7,593 nucleotides of DNA from Rhodococcus sp. (in: high G+C Gram-positive bacteria). GTDB lineage: Bacteria; Actinomycetota; Actinomycetes; Mycobacteriales; Mycobacteriaceae. Of the stretch, positions 1 to 7,243 are shown one piece after another. The DNA is taken from positions 1 through 7,593 of the forward strand of contig JAAYXN010000419.1 in the NCBI GenBank assembly GCA_012515885.1, written 5' to 3'. Under the pieces are notes generated by a model. That model saw nothing but the letters and a program-made list of their open reading frames with translations. It ran no database searches and was not told the origin of the DNA. Within the stretch, counting starts at the first letter, position 1, and the number at the start of each line of letters is the position of its first letter. The translations under genes and the position numbers were made by a program.

Positions 1-743
1 ACGTTGGTCTCAGTGCGGGCAGGGCCGGGGAACTGCGTGTGCTTCTGGGACCAGACAAGTGCCAAGTGGCCAGCGATCAACGCGAGGATGATGGCCGGGA
101 AGATCAGCACGTGCATGACGTAGAGGCGCGGAATGATCAGCTCGCCGGGGAAGTCTCCATCGAAGATCATCCAGTGCATCCAGGTACCCACCACCGGGAT
201 GGACAGCGTGATACCGGAGAACGCGGCGCGAAGACCGGTACCCGAGAGCAGGTCGTCCGGGATGGTGTAGCCGAAGAAGCCTTCGAACATCGCCAGGATG
301 AGCAGCAGAACACCGATGACCCAGTTCGCTTCACGCGGGCGACGGAATGCGCCGGTGAAGAAGATGCGAGCGAGGTGAACGATGATCGAAGCCGCGAACA
401 TCAGTGCAGCCCAGTGGTGGATCTGGCGAACGAACAGACCGCCACGCACCTCGAACGACAGGTTCAAGGTGGTCTCGTATGCACGGGACATCGAGACACC
501 GCGAAGTGGCTCGTATGCGCCGTTGTAGACGACGTGTGCAAGCGAAGGATCGAAGAACAGCGTCAGGTAGGTACCCGAGATCAGCAGGATAATGAAGCTG
601 TAGAGCGCGATCTCACCGAGCATGAATGACCAGTGAGTCGGGAATACCTTGTTGATCTGACGCCGAATGCCAGCCGACGGGTGATAGCGGGAGTCGATTT
701 CCTCGCCCGCTTGAGCGAGCTTGGTCTCTAGTTTTGTACTCAC
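1..743 (-). CDS. qcrB: Cytochrome bc1 complex cytochrome b subunit QcrB, 3' end cut off by the window
   Basis: Membrane subunit of the menaquinol:cytochrome c oxidoreductase; it carries two b hemes and forms the quinol sites. The frame was read directly from the reverse complement: GTG start at 743-741, then 247 complete codons to the window edge. A GGGAG ribosome site lies 7 bases before the GTG. Visible features are an N-terminal RYHPSAGIRRQINKVFPTHW segment, a first membrane helix at about residues 42-64, heme ligand candidates H109 and H123 (14 apart) and H211 and H226 (15 apart, the spacing typical of b6f-like and actinobacterial cytochrome b), and the helix-connecting stretch FFTGAFRRPREANWVIG. 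The C-terminal half with the PDWY-type quinol-site motif is outside the window. The gene is last of ctaE-qcrC-qcrA-qcrB within this window, and its first 131 bases are overlapped by the open qcrA frame. Identity is certain at family level. Confidence 0.96.
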   Translation of the reverse strand, partial: MSTKLETKLAQAGEEIDSRYHPSAGIRRQINKVFPTHWSFMLGEIALYSFIILLISGTYLTLFFDPSLAHVVYNGAYEPLRGVSMSRAYETTLNLSFEVRGGLFVRQIHHWAALMFAASIIVHLARIFFTGAFRRPREANWVIGVLLLILAMFEGFFGYTIPDDLLSGTGLRAAFSGITLSIPVVGTWMHWMIFDGDFPGELIIPRLYVMHVLIFPAIILALIAGHLALVWSQKHTQFPGPARTETN

Positions 744-1881
744 GGCGACGCTCCCAGAAGGCCGGACCGAGTGCTTCGATGAAGTCACCGTTGGCGACGA
801 GGAAGCCCTCTTCGTTAACAGTAAGGGGCAACTGCGGAAGTGCACGAGCTGCGGGGCCGAAGATCGGCTTGCCGTACTGCAGCGCATCGAACTGCGACTG
901 GTGGCACGGGCAGAGAATGCGCTGTGTCTGCTGTTCGTACAGAGACGTCGGGCAACCGAGGTGGGTGCAGATCTTCGAGTAAGCGAAGTAGTCGCCGTAG
1001 TTGAAGCTTTCCTGGCCCTTACGCTTGGTGACCCGTGCAGTGTCTTCGGGACGCAAGCGAATCAGCATGACCGCGTTACGAATACCGCGCAGACCCATCA
1101 GGAGAGCGTGGTTGTCGCCACGGTCAGACTCGCGGTAAGGGAACACCGTTTCCATACCGCCAGCGTCGAGGTCTTCGGGACGGACGAGAACGATGTCCTC
1201 GGGACGTCCGGTGTCGCGGCGCAGGTAGATCGTTTCGCCGGGGTACTGGGGGGTCCAGCCGGACACCCACAGTGACGACTTGTCGCCTTCTGCCCACGGG
1301 TTCTTGATCATTGCGCCCAGCGGCATGACGGACATGATGCCGAGTGCGCCACCACCGAAGATCAGGCTTCGCTTGATGAGCTTGCGTCGACCGATCGTGG
1401 ACTTGTCCAGGGTGTCGGTCAGTTCAGCCACGATGGTCTTGCGATCGATCTCCGCGGAGGCACCGTCGTGACGGTCCTGGATGGAGATCTCTTCGGGGAT
1501 GAACTTCTTGGTGAAGAGAACAGCACCGACACCGACACCGAGGATCGCCAGACCCATGGTGAGACCAAGCATCGGGGTGTACAGGCTGTACCAGTGGTAC
1601 TTGTCGTCGCCGGGGCCCGCGTACTCCCACGGCCAGAACAGAAACACGCCGGTAAACGCGAGCGCAGAAACGCCAGCGAGGCTGAACCAGAACGCAACCT
1701 GGCGTTCTGCACGCTTTTCCGCCTTGGTTCCCTTGACGGGCCAACGGTCCTGATGGAAGACAACGTCAACGCCGTCGAGGTTCGTTCCGAGCTTGACTAG
1801 CTCGTCACGATCCATCGCTTCGAGTTCTTCATTTGTGTAGTTCTTGGGCGCCTCGCCGCCAGTGTGGCCAGCGTCGCTCAT
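613..1881 (-). CDS. qcrA: Rieske iron-sulfur subunit QcrA with an unusual C-terminal run-on into qcrB
   Basis: Carries the 2Fe-2S cluster that accepts electrons from menaquinol and passes them to QcrC. I chose ATG 1881, giving 422 aa: it forms an ATGA overlap with the qcrC stop and has GGAG 7 bases upstream; the GTG at 1899 would add six residues. Three membrane helices are visible, at about residues 62-84, 99-123 and 172-192, as in actinobacterial Rieske proteins. The third follows a twin-arginine pair (R165 R166), which in this family directs the folded cluster domain through Tat. Cluster motifs are CTHLGC (C305, H307 ligands, C310 disulfide) and CPCHQS (C324, H327 ligands, C326 disulfide). 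The usual family end is near GPAFWER (residues 372-378), but here the frame continues for 42 codons beyond residue 380, overlapping the qcrB start. The true or ancestral end is therefore probably close to 740-744. Family identity is certain, the 3' end is not. Confidence 0.93.
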   Translation of the reverse strand: MSDAGHTGGEAPKNYTNEELEAMDRDELVKLGTNLDGVDVVFHQDRWPVKGTKAEKRAERQVAFWFSLAGVSALAFTGVFLFWPWEYAGPGDDKYHWYSLYTPMLGLTMGLAILGVGVGAVLFTKKFIPEEISIQDRHDGASAEIDRKTIVAELTDTLDKSTIGRRKLIKRSLIFGGGALGIMSVMPLGAMIKNPWAEGDKSSLWVSGWTPQYPGETIYLRRDTGRPEDIVLVRPEDLDAGGMETVFPYRESDRGDNHALLMGLRGIRNAVMLIRLRPEDTARVTKRKGQESFNYGDYFAYSKICTHLGCPTSLYEQQTQRILCPCHQSQFDALQYGKPIFGPAARALPQLPLTVNEEGFLVANGDFIEALGPAFWERRREYKTRDQARSSGRGNRLPLSPVGWHSASDQQGIPDSLVIHAR

Positions 1882-2726
1882 GACCTTGCTCCGATCCACA
1901 TGGCTGCACCGACGACAGCAACGATTCCAACAACCCAGATGGTTGGGCCTTCAGCCGGCGGGCCGAGACCACCAAGTCCGTATCCGCCGGGGGACTTAGC
2001 CTCAGCCTGCAGCTTGACGTAGGCGATGATGTCCTGCTTTTCCTCCAGGGTCAGCTGGCGGTCCGAGAACTTAGGCATGTTCTGGGGGCCAGTGAGCATG
2101 GCGGTGTAGATCTGCTGCTCGTTCGCGGGATCGAGGATCGGCGCGTACTTACCGGACGACAGTGCGCCACCACGTCCAGTGAAGTTGTGGCAGGACGCGC
2201 AGTTCATGCGGAACAGTTCGCTACCACGGCCAATGTCGTTGCCGCGCAGGGACGACTGGGAAATCTCGCCGTTGTCGTCACGAATGACCGTCGGTCCGCC
2301 ACCGTTGGCCTGGATGTACGCACCAAGTGCGTCAGTCTGGGCGGCGTCGAACTTCGGTTCGTTGCGAGGCATCTGTGCTTCGTTGCGCACAGCAGGCATA
2401 CGACCTGAAGAGACCTGGAAGTAGACAGCAGCTTCACCGACACCGATAAGGGTCGGGCCGCGGTCCTTCACGCCCTGCAGGTTCGCGCCGTGGCAGGTGA
2501 TGCACGAAGTCTCGTACAGCTGCTTGCCTTCGCGGATCATGGCGGCAGTGTCGTCACTCGCGGTGGCGACTTGAGGATCCGGTGTCAAAGCTGCTGCGAG
2601 GAAACCGGCGCTGACCAATCCCATCATCAAGACCATGGCGCCGGTAACACGCCGACGCAGCTTGCGCTGGCGGCGTGTCTTTCTAGCGGACGTGGCGTCG
2701 GATGTGGGTGGGGGGGATGAACTCAT
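1878..2726 (-). CDS. qcrC: Di-heme cytochrome c subunit QcrC
   Basis: Membrane-anchored cytochrome cc that replaces cytochrome c1 plus a soluble cytochrome c in actinobacteria, carrying electrons from the Rieske protein directly to the aa3 oxidase. The protein is 282 aa. It begins with a basic stretch (about residues 14-26) and an uncleaved-looking signal anchor (about 28-47), followed by two cytochrome c domains with heme-attachment motifs CITCH (75-79) and CASCH (176-180). Plausible axial methionines are M110 or M119 for the first heme and M217 in QNMPKFSD for the second. A C-terminal membrane helix lies at about residues 262-280. ATG 2726 is preceded by AAGGG at 6 bases. The gene follows ctaE by 67 bases and overlaps qcrA by 4 bases (ATGA), which suggests translational coupling. 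A run of seven C residues (coding strand) lies within codons 4-6. No key residue appears missing. Confidence 0.97.
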   Translation of the reverse strand: MSSSPPPTSDATSARKTRRQRKLRRRVTGAMVLMMGLVSAGFLAAALTPDPQVATASDDTAAMIREGKQLYETSCITCHGANLQGVKDRGPTLIGVGEAAVYFQVSSGRMPAVRNEAQMPRNEPKFDAAQTDALGAYIQANGGGPTVIRDDNGEISQSSLRGNDIGRGSELFRMNCASCHNFTGRGGALSSGKYAPILDPANEQQIYTAMLTGPQNMPKFSDRQLTLEEKQDIIAYVKLQAEAKSPGGYGLGGLGPPAEGPTIWVVGIVAVVGAAMWIGARS

Positions 2727-2793
2727 CTGTATCCCTTAGGTATGTCGGGACGGACTGGACGTCAGGGGGCTGGGCCTGTGCCGTACCAGCTGG

Positions 2794-3408
2794 CTAACGG
2801 ATGAAATAGATCGTGGCAAACAGTGCGATCCACACGATGTCGACGAAGTGCCAGTAGTACGACACGACGATCGCTGCGGTGGCCTGTGCGGGGGTGAACT
2901 TACTGACCCGCGTACGCGCGATGAGGAAAGCAAACGCGATGAGACCGCCGATAACGTGCAGGCCGTGGAATCCGGTCGTAATGAAGAAGACTGATCCGTA
3001 CACGTGTGACGCGAACGTGACGCCGTCGCTGACGAGGACGTAGTACTCGTAGCCCTGACCAATCACGAAGACCGTGCCCATCACGAGCGTGATCGTGTAC
3101 CACCGGCGTAAGCCGAAGACATCCCCACGTTCAGCTGCGAAAACACCCAGCTGGCAGGTGAAGGAGGATGCGATGAGGATCACCGTGATTGGCACTGCTA
3201 GCGCCAGGTTCAAATGCACCGGCTCTGGCGGCCATGCGCCGTCCGGAGCCTGAGCTCGCGCGACGAAGTACATGGCGAAGAGCCCGGCGAAGAACATGAG
3301 CTCGCTTGCCAACCACACGACGGTGCCAACGCTGACCATGTTTGGCCGGTTCAGCGAGTGCACACGTTGGGTGATTGCTGTTCCTGAAGTCCCTACTGCG
3401 CTCGTCAC
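2794..3408 (-). CDS. ctaE: Cytochrome c oxidase aa3 subunit III CtaE
   Basis: Subunit III of the aa3-type terminal oxidase, a five-helix membrane protein next to the catalytic subunit I. The 204-aa product begins MTSAVGTSGTAIT, which I recall as identical to the M. tuberculosis CtaE start, and that supports the GTG at 3408 despite only a weak ribosome site (AAGGCG about 12 bases upstream). Helices fall at about residues 28-50, 70-92, 103-122, 137-162 and 178-202. Family signatures are WLASELMFF (with E36 in the first helix), FHGLHV at 147-152, and SYYWHFVDIVWIALF at 183-197. It ends TAG at 2796-2794. It is first in the operon with qcrCAB, so oxidase and bc1 subunits that assemble into one supercomplex are made together. 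The promoter should lie in 3409-3623, but I could not define a -10/-35 pair. Confidence 0.97.
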   Translation of the reverse strand: MTSAVGTSGTAITQRVHSLNRPNMVSVGTVVWLASELMFFAGLFAMYFVARAQAPDGAWPPEPVHLNLALAVPITVILIASSFTCQLGVFAAERGDVFGLRRWYTITLVMGTVFVIGQGYEYYVLVSDGVTFASHVYGSVFFITTGFHGLHVIGGLIAFAFLIARTRVSKFTPAQATAAIVVSYYWHFVDIVWIALFATIYFIR

Positions 3409-3623
3409 AGGAGAAGTATGACGCCTTGTCGTACAGGGTGACCACCCGGGTCTCCACTCGGCGCGTCGCCTGCCCGTTACTCCAGGTTTGTCCCGGCAAC
3501 TACCTGGGAAAATGCGTGGCGACGGCCGGTCATTTAGGTGCCGAGGGCGGGCAATACCTGTGGGTAGTGCGTCGCGCCGTGGCGTTTTGAGGACTAGTAG
3601 AGAATAAAAACGGAGAACTTCAC
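3409..3623. other. Divergent intergenic region between ctaE and the small hypothetical gene
   Basis: These 215 bases separate two divergent starts and must hold the ctaE-qcrCAB promoter and probably that of the rightward gene. I found no TTGACA/TATAAT-like pair with 16-18 base spacing on either strand. The clearest structure is an inverted repeat, CCAGGT-N14-ACCTGG (3482-3507). An A-rich stretch with GGAG (3602-3617) directly precedes the rightward GTG. Confidence 0.7.
3482..3507. promoter_or_regulatory. Inverted repeat upstream of ctaE, possible operator
   Basis: CCAGGT at 3482-3487 and ACCTGG at 3502-3507 are perfect inverted 6-base arms around a 14-base spacer, about 74-99 bases upstream of the ctaE start. 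The arms could bind a dimeric regulator. A 6-base match can arise by chance, and I cannot name a regulator with this site. Confidence 0.25.
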
Positions 3624-4148
3624 GTGAGCGAGGAGAGAGCAGGATGCGCAGTGTCTAAGAGCAGTGGGCCCAACAAGCGCGCGGCGAGGACGGGACAGGC
3701 TGCGACTGCTGAGCGGTGGTGGAAGCGACTGTTTGCTCGTCGCTCCGGGCCGAACCCACTTGACGCTACCCGCGAAGACCTCGTTGTGGTGGTGGCAAGT
3801 TTCGACGATGCCGAGGCGTGTTCGACGGCGCTGGCTCGTGGTGAAGCGGGAGAGCCTGCGTGGCGGCCTCTAGAACAGGCAGTGCTCCGCCACCATCTGA
3901 CGTTGCCGGCCGCTGTCGTCGAGGACGCGGCGTCGATTGCGGCGCAGGACGACTATCTCCTTGTTTATGACGAACCTGTTGCGGCCGGCAGCCCCGACAG
4001 CTCAGGCCCGGTGAATGTCCTGTTTCAACGCATCCAGGTCCTTGATGCTCTGCATTGTTCGCAGGAGAGGTCCCGCATGGCGGGGCTGGCGCAGCGGCAC
4101 GGAGGGGTCTGCACCGGGTGGGATGCCCTACAGTCGCCTCCCGACTAG
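3624..4148 (+). CDS. Small cytoplasmic protein of unknown function, C-terminus RraB-like
   Basis: Not a gene I recognise by name. GTG 3624 has a good ribosome site (GGAGAA, 8 bases away); a second GTG at 3651 is a possible alternative start. The 174-aa product has a basic, low-complexity N-terminus (about 1-50, with RWWKRLFARR at 31-40), no signal peptide and no membrane helix. A hydrophobic strand and acidic helix follow (VVVVASFDDAEACSTAL, 54-70), then a second strand (YLLVYDEP, 111-118), then a helix ending in LAQRHGGVCTGWDAL (155-169). The strand-helix start and terminal GG-x3-GW pattern resemble RraB-type proteins (ribonuclease E inhibitor fold); this is inference from pattern only. It starts divergently from ctaE and lies 78 bases before trpD on the same strand, so it may be co-transcribed with trpD. 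From memory M. tuberculosis has no gene here. That it is a real gene is likely; the function is open. Confidence 0.72.
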   Translation: MSEERAGCAVSKSSGPNKRAARTGQAATAERWWKRLFARRSGPNPLDATREDLVVVVASFDDAEACSTALARGEAGEPAWRPLEQAVLRHHLTLPAAVVEDAASIAAQDDYLLVYDEPVAAGSPDSSGPVNVLFQRIQVLDALHCSQERSRMAGLAQRHGGVCTGWDALQSPPD

Positions 4149-4226
4149 GATTTTCACGCCCGAACACCTTTTCATCTCGCCCCGGCTCTGAGCAGTCGGG
4201 TGCCGGCCGTCATGAGGGGACGCACG

Positions 4227-5324
4227 ATGCAGTCGCATACGCAGTCAGTAGATACCAGCGCCAGCGAAGTTCAGCCGACGTGGCCGCAGGTATTGGGCGA
4301 GCTGACCGACGGCAACGACCTCTCGGCGGAACAGGCCTCCTGGGCGATGAACGAGATCATGGAAGGCAACGCGAGCCCCGCGCAGATCGCAGCCTTCGGT
4401 GTCGCGATGAAGATGAAGGGTCCGATCCCGGCGGAAGTACGTGGGCTCGCCGATGCGATGCTCGCGCATTCTCGTCTCGTGGACGTCGACGGCGACGCAG
4501 TAGATGTTGTCGGTACCGGCGGCGATCGTTCCCACACGGTCAATATCTCCACCATGTCGGCGATCGTGGTCGCTGCTGCTGGTGTTCGTGTCATCAAGCA
4601 CGGGGGCAGGGCGGCGTCGTCGAAGAGCGGCGGCGCTGATGTCCTGGAATCGCTGGGTGTCGCGATCGATTTGGGGCCGGAACAGGTTGCGGACTGCGTG
4701 CGTGAGGCGGGTATCGCGTTCTGCTTTGCCCCGGTGTTCCACCCAGCGATGCGGTTTGCGGGCCCGCCGCGGAAAGAGATCGGTATCCCGACCGTATTTA
4801 ACGTGCTTGGGCCGCTGACAAATCCGGCTCGTCCTCGCGCTGGGCTGTTTGGTTGCGCGTTCGAGGATCTGGTGCCGGTGCTCGCTGGGGTGCTTGCGGG
4901 TCGTGGAACGTCGGCGCTGGTTGTGCGCGGAGACGACGGACTCGACGAGCTGACCACATCCACCACGTCGACCGTGCATGTTGTTGCAGATGGAGAGGTC
5001 AACGTCTACCAGTTCGATCCGCGTGACGTTGGTATTGCTCGCGCCTCGCTGGACGATCTACGCGGCGGAGACGCCGAATACAACGCGGACGTGGCCCGTC
5101 GACTGTTCGCGGGGGAGACCGGCCCCGTCCGTGACGCGGTGCTGTTGAACGCGGGCGCAGCCATCGCGGCCTATCACGGAGTGCGCGAGCCCGGATCAGA
5201 AGGACTCGTGGCGGCGATCGCGGACGGCATCGCCTCGGCGGCGGACGCGATTGATACGGGCGCGGCGACCGCGTTGGCTGCGCGGTGGGCCGAAACCACG
5301 CAGCGGCTCTCTGCTCAGGGGTAG
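4227..5324 (+). CDS. trpD: Anthranilate phosphoribosyltransferase
   Basis: Joins anthranilate to PRPP to give phosphoribosyl anthranilate, the second committed step of tryptophan synthesis, in the cytoplasm. I chose ATG 4227 (365 aa) because GAGGGG sits 7 bases upstream; GTG 4200 and ATG 4212 in the same frame lack this. The N-terminal helical domain spans about residues 18-85. Family motifs are all present: GTGGD at 96-100 (PRPP diphosphate loop), NIST at 106-109, KHGGRAASSKSGGAD at 124-138, RKEIGIPTVFNVLGPLTNPA at 182-201 (anthranilate tunnel side), and the metal-binding pair D240 E241 in GLDELTTS. Length is as expected for the family. No trp leader peptide or attenuator was seen in the 78 bases upstream, and no other trp gene is in the window, matching the isolated trpD I recall in mycobacteria. 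The gene converges on the exonuclease gene, stop to stop 43 bases apart. Confidence 0.97.
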   Translation: MQSHTQSVDTSASEVQPTWPQVLGELTDGNDLSAEQASWAMNEIMEGNASPAQIAAFGVAMKMKGPIPAEVRGLADAMLAHSRLVDVDGDAVDVVGTGGDRSHTVNISTMSAIVVAAAGVRVIKHGGRAASSKSGGADVLESLGVAIDLGPEQVADCVREAGIAFCFAPVFHPAMRFAGPPRKEIGIPTVFNVLGPLTNPARPRAGLFGCAFEDLVPVLAGVLAGRGTSALVVRGDDGLDELTTSTTSTVHVVADGEVNVYQFDPRDVGIARASLDDLRGGDAEYNADVARRLFAGETGPVRDAVLLNAGAAIAAYHGVREPGSEGLVAAIADGIASAADAIDTGAATALAARWAETTQRLSAQG

Positions 5325-5388
5325 CTCCAACTGCAAGCGCTGGTCCAACTGCAAAGCGCTGGTCGAACTACAAAGCGCTGGTAGCTCC
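5320..5388. repeat. Tandem repeat of about 19 bp at the trpD/exonuclease convergent junction
   Basis: Three consecutive copies follow the trpD stop: TCCAACTGCAAGCGCTGG (5326-5343, 18 bp), TCCAACTGCAAAGCGCTGG (5344-5362) and TCGAACTACAAAGCGCTGG (5363-5381). The array is bracketed by identical GGTAGCTCC words at 5320-5328 and 5380-5388. The left copy overlaps the trpD stop codon. The right end lies inside the last codons of the minus-strand exonuclease gene, whose TAG (5370-5368) comes from the third copy. Each unit has the self-complementary word AGCGCT, so neighbouring copies could form 6-bp stems, but no T-run follows, so a classic terminator is not supported. Confidence 0.9.
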
Positions 5389-7116
5389 GGCGACGGCGAG
5401 CGCCGTCCACTGCGCCCACGCTCCGGCACTGCGCAGTGGCGACGCCCACCCATGCGTCGAGGAGACGATTCGGCAGTCAGGTTCACGCGCCCAACGCAGC
5501 AGCAGGGCAACTTCTTCGGGAGAGGCCCCGCGCAGCGGCGTGTCGTCGGGGATCACTGTTTGGGCGCTGAGCGTCAACTGATTGACGACGGCCATCGGTG
5601 CGGTGCCGCGGGGTGCGACCCCGGCCGCCGCGAGGCGCCCGCAGCGGATGACCGCAAATTCCCAGCCGTCCGCGGAGGACCCAGTCTTGTCCTGTGCAGG
5701 CTGCCGCGGGCGAGCTAACACGACCTCGTCTATCGCGGCGAAGGCGGCGAGGGCTTGCATTCTGGCGAGGGCGTGGGTGAGCTGCGCGGTGTGATCGCGC
5801 AACCGGGCGGCGGTTTCAAAGAGTCGTGCGTCGCTGAGCTGTTCCATTGTGGTGCGCAGGACGCGCAGTGGTTCATCAGTATCTCCGCGCCACAGGGCCC
5901 GCACGGTCTCAGGTGCGGTGTAGTCGACTTCCGAGCGGACCGCTCGGGCGGGGCAGTCTCGAACGGTGTTCGGCGGGCAGGCGGGGCCATGTGGCTCGCC
6001 GCGAGTAATCCGGGTGGTGCACGTGCGTATTCCGCATGACGTAGCGAGGGCGTCCGCCGATTCCAGCGCCGCCGCGCGGGTCCGAAACGGTCCCAGGCAC
6101 TCGTTGGTGGGGGCGCGCACCACAGAGAAGCGGGGGAAAGCTTCGCGGGTGAGGCAAATCCACCAGCCCTTCATCGGATATTTGGAGCGACGGTTGTAGG
6201 GCGGCGTGTGCGCAGCGAGCAGCCGCAGCTCGCGGACGCCCGCTTCAAGCGCATGCTCGCATTCGACGTGATCGACACGGGTCGCGAGCGCGACCATTTC
6301 TTTCATGCGGGTGCGGGTTTCCGAACCGGTGAAATAGCTGCGCACTCTTCGACGCAAGTTCGAGGCCGTGCCTATATAGAGGACTTCATCGGAAGGCCCA
6401 CGAAACAGGTACACGCCGGGGGTGCGGGGCAGATCGGCTGCGAAGGATCGTTTAGCGCGTTGATGCGCGGAGACGTCAGGCAAATACTCCAGTAGCTCAG
6501 TGAGGCTGTGCACTCCCTGATTACCGACGCGTGCGATCAGAGCGTGCAGTACATCCACGGTGGCCCGTGCGTCGTCGAGGGCACGGTGCGTCGGCGTGGT
6601 TTCGACGGCGAAAAGGCGGGCAAGGTGCGCAAGTTTGACGGACGGCGCCTCATCGCGGGTGAGGATGCGGCGGGCGAGCTTGACCGTGCACAAGACAGTG
6701 AAGGACGGCCAGGTGATATCCATCCGTGCCGCTGCGCTTCGTAAGAAGCCGGTATCGAATGGTGCGTTGTGTGCGACGAGGACGGCGCCTTCCGCGAATT
6801 CGAGAAAGCTGGGGAGCACGGCTTCAATGCGCGGCGCCCCCACCAGCATTGCCGTGGTGATTCCGGTGATCGCGACAATCTGAGGTGGAAGACGAATCCC
6901 CGGGTCAACAAGGGTTGCCATTTCGCCAATGACCTCGCCGCCACGGATTTTGACGGCACCGATCTCGGTAATTGCATCATCGGCAGGGTTGGTGCCCGTC
7001 GTTTCGAGGTCGACGACGACGAAAGTGGTTTCGGACAGCGGCGTCTCCAACTCGTCGAAGCTCAGTTGGTGCGGGGTCGCTGTCACAGCACTGACAGTAG
7101 GGGGTGTGTCTGACAC
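5368..7116 (-). CDS. DEDDh 3'-5' exonuclease fused to a UvrC-like GIY-YIG/UVR region (Rv2191-type)
   Basis: A 582-aa fusion probably acting in DNA repair or nucleic-acid processing; the substrate is unknown to me. The N-terminal DnaQ-like exonuclease (about 30-195) has all three motifs: VVDLETTG (D36, E38), AHNAPFDTGF (D121) and HRALDDA (H177, D182). A GIY-YIG domain as in UvrC and Cho (about 229-310) follows, with GVYLF at 234-238, YIG at 247-249, catalytic candidate E291 and YN at 307-308. Next is a cysteine-bearing linker (C361, C366, C380, C388) resembling the UvrC iron-sulfur segment, then a UVR-like helix (about 420-455: LFETAARLRD). The rest lacks a clear UvrC RNase H nuclease. GTG 7116 is the first start codon of the frame in the stretch checked (back to about 7285) but has only a weak ribosome site; GTG 7086 is an alternative. 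From memory M. tuberculosis Rv2191 has the same architecture and the same convergent trpD neighbour. Confidence 0.92.
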   Translation of the reverse strand: MSDTPPTVSAVTATPHQLSFDELETPLSETTFVVVDLETTGTNPADDAITEIGAVKIRGGEVIGEMATLVDPGIRLPPQIVAITGITTAMLVGAPRIEAVLPSFLEFAEGAVLVAHNAPFDTGFLRSAAARMDITWPSFTVLCTVKLARRILTRDEAPSVKLAHLARLFAVETTPTHRALDDARATVDVLHALIARVGNQGVHSLTELLEYLPDVSAHQRAKRSFAADLPRTPGVYLFRGPSDEVLYIGTASNLRRRVRSYFTGSETRTRMKEMVALATRVDHVECEHALEAGVRELRLLAAHTPPYNRRSKYPMKGWWICLTREAFPRFSVVRAPTNECLGPFRTRAAALESADALATSCGIRTCTTRITRGEPHGPACPPNTVRDCPARAVRSEVDYTAPETVRALWRGDTDEPLRVLRTTMEQLSDARLFETAARLRDHTAQLTHALARMQALAAFAAIDEVVLARPRQPAQDKTGSSADGWEFAVIRCGRLAAAGVAPRGTAPMAVVNQLTLSAQTVIPDDTPLRGASPEEVALLLRWAREPDCRIVSSTHGWASPLRSAGAWAQWTALAVAGATSAL

Positions 7117-7214
7117 GTTCGGGCCGCGATCTTCGCGCCCCAGACTTTTAGGGACGTTTCTGTGCGTGCTTTCCCTGCAGTGGGGCGTCGATGACGGAGC
7201 ACTCTGGTCGACCT

Positions 7215-7243
7215 CAACTTTGCGCCGAATCGGACAAAAGTTG
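7215..7243. repeat. Inverted repeat CAACTTT-N15-AAAGTTG
   Basis: Perfect 7-base arms at 7215-7221 and 7237-7243 surround a 15-base spacer. The arms overlap two direct TTGCGCC words at 7220-7226 and 7241-7247, 21 bases (two helical turns) apart. It lies about 100-130 bases upstream of the exonuclease start. This could be a binding site for a dimeric regulator; no regulator can be named. Confidence 0.5.

Noticed and set aside
39..629. 196-codon plus-strand open frame
   Set aside because: It is antisense to the strongly conserved qcrB reading frame; the charged, low-complexity product is typical of a shadow frame.
2727..2741. Possible hairpin hiding the qcrC ribosome site (TCCC before AAGGGA)
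   Set aside because: Four base pairs with an 11-base loop would not be stable enough to support translational control.
4132..4146. Hairpin AGTCG-CCTCC-CGACT at the end of the small hypothetical gene, followed by AGGATTTT
   Set aside because: Only a 5-bp stem, and the T-run is short and offset; too weak for a terminator or trp attenuator.
5320..5388. CRISPR array or attachment site at the short repeats
   Set aside because: Units are contiguous with no spacers and only about 19 bp, and there are no cas or integrase genes nearby.
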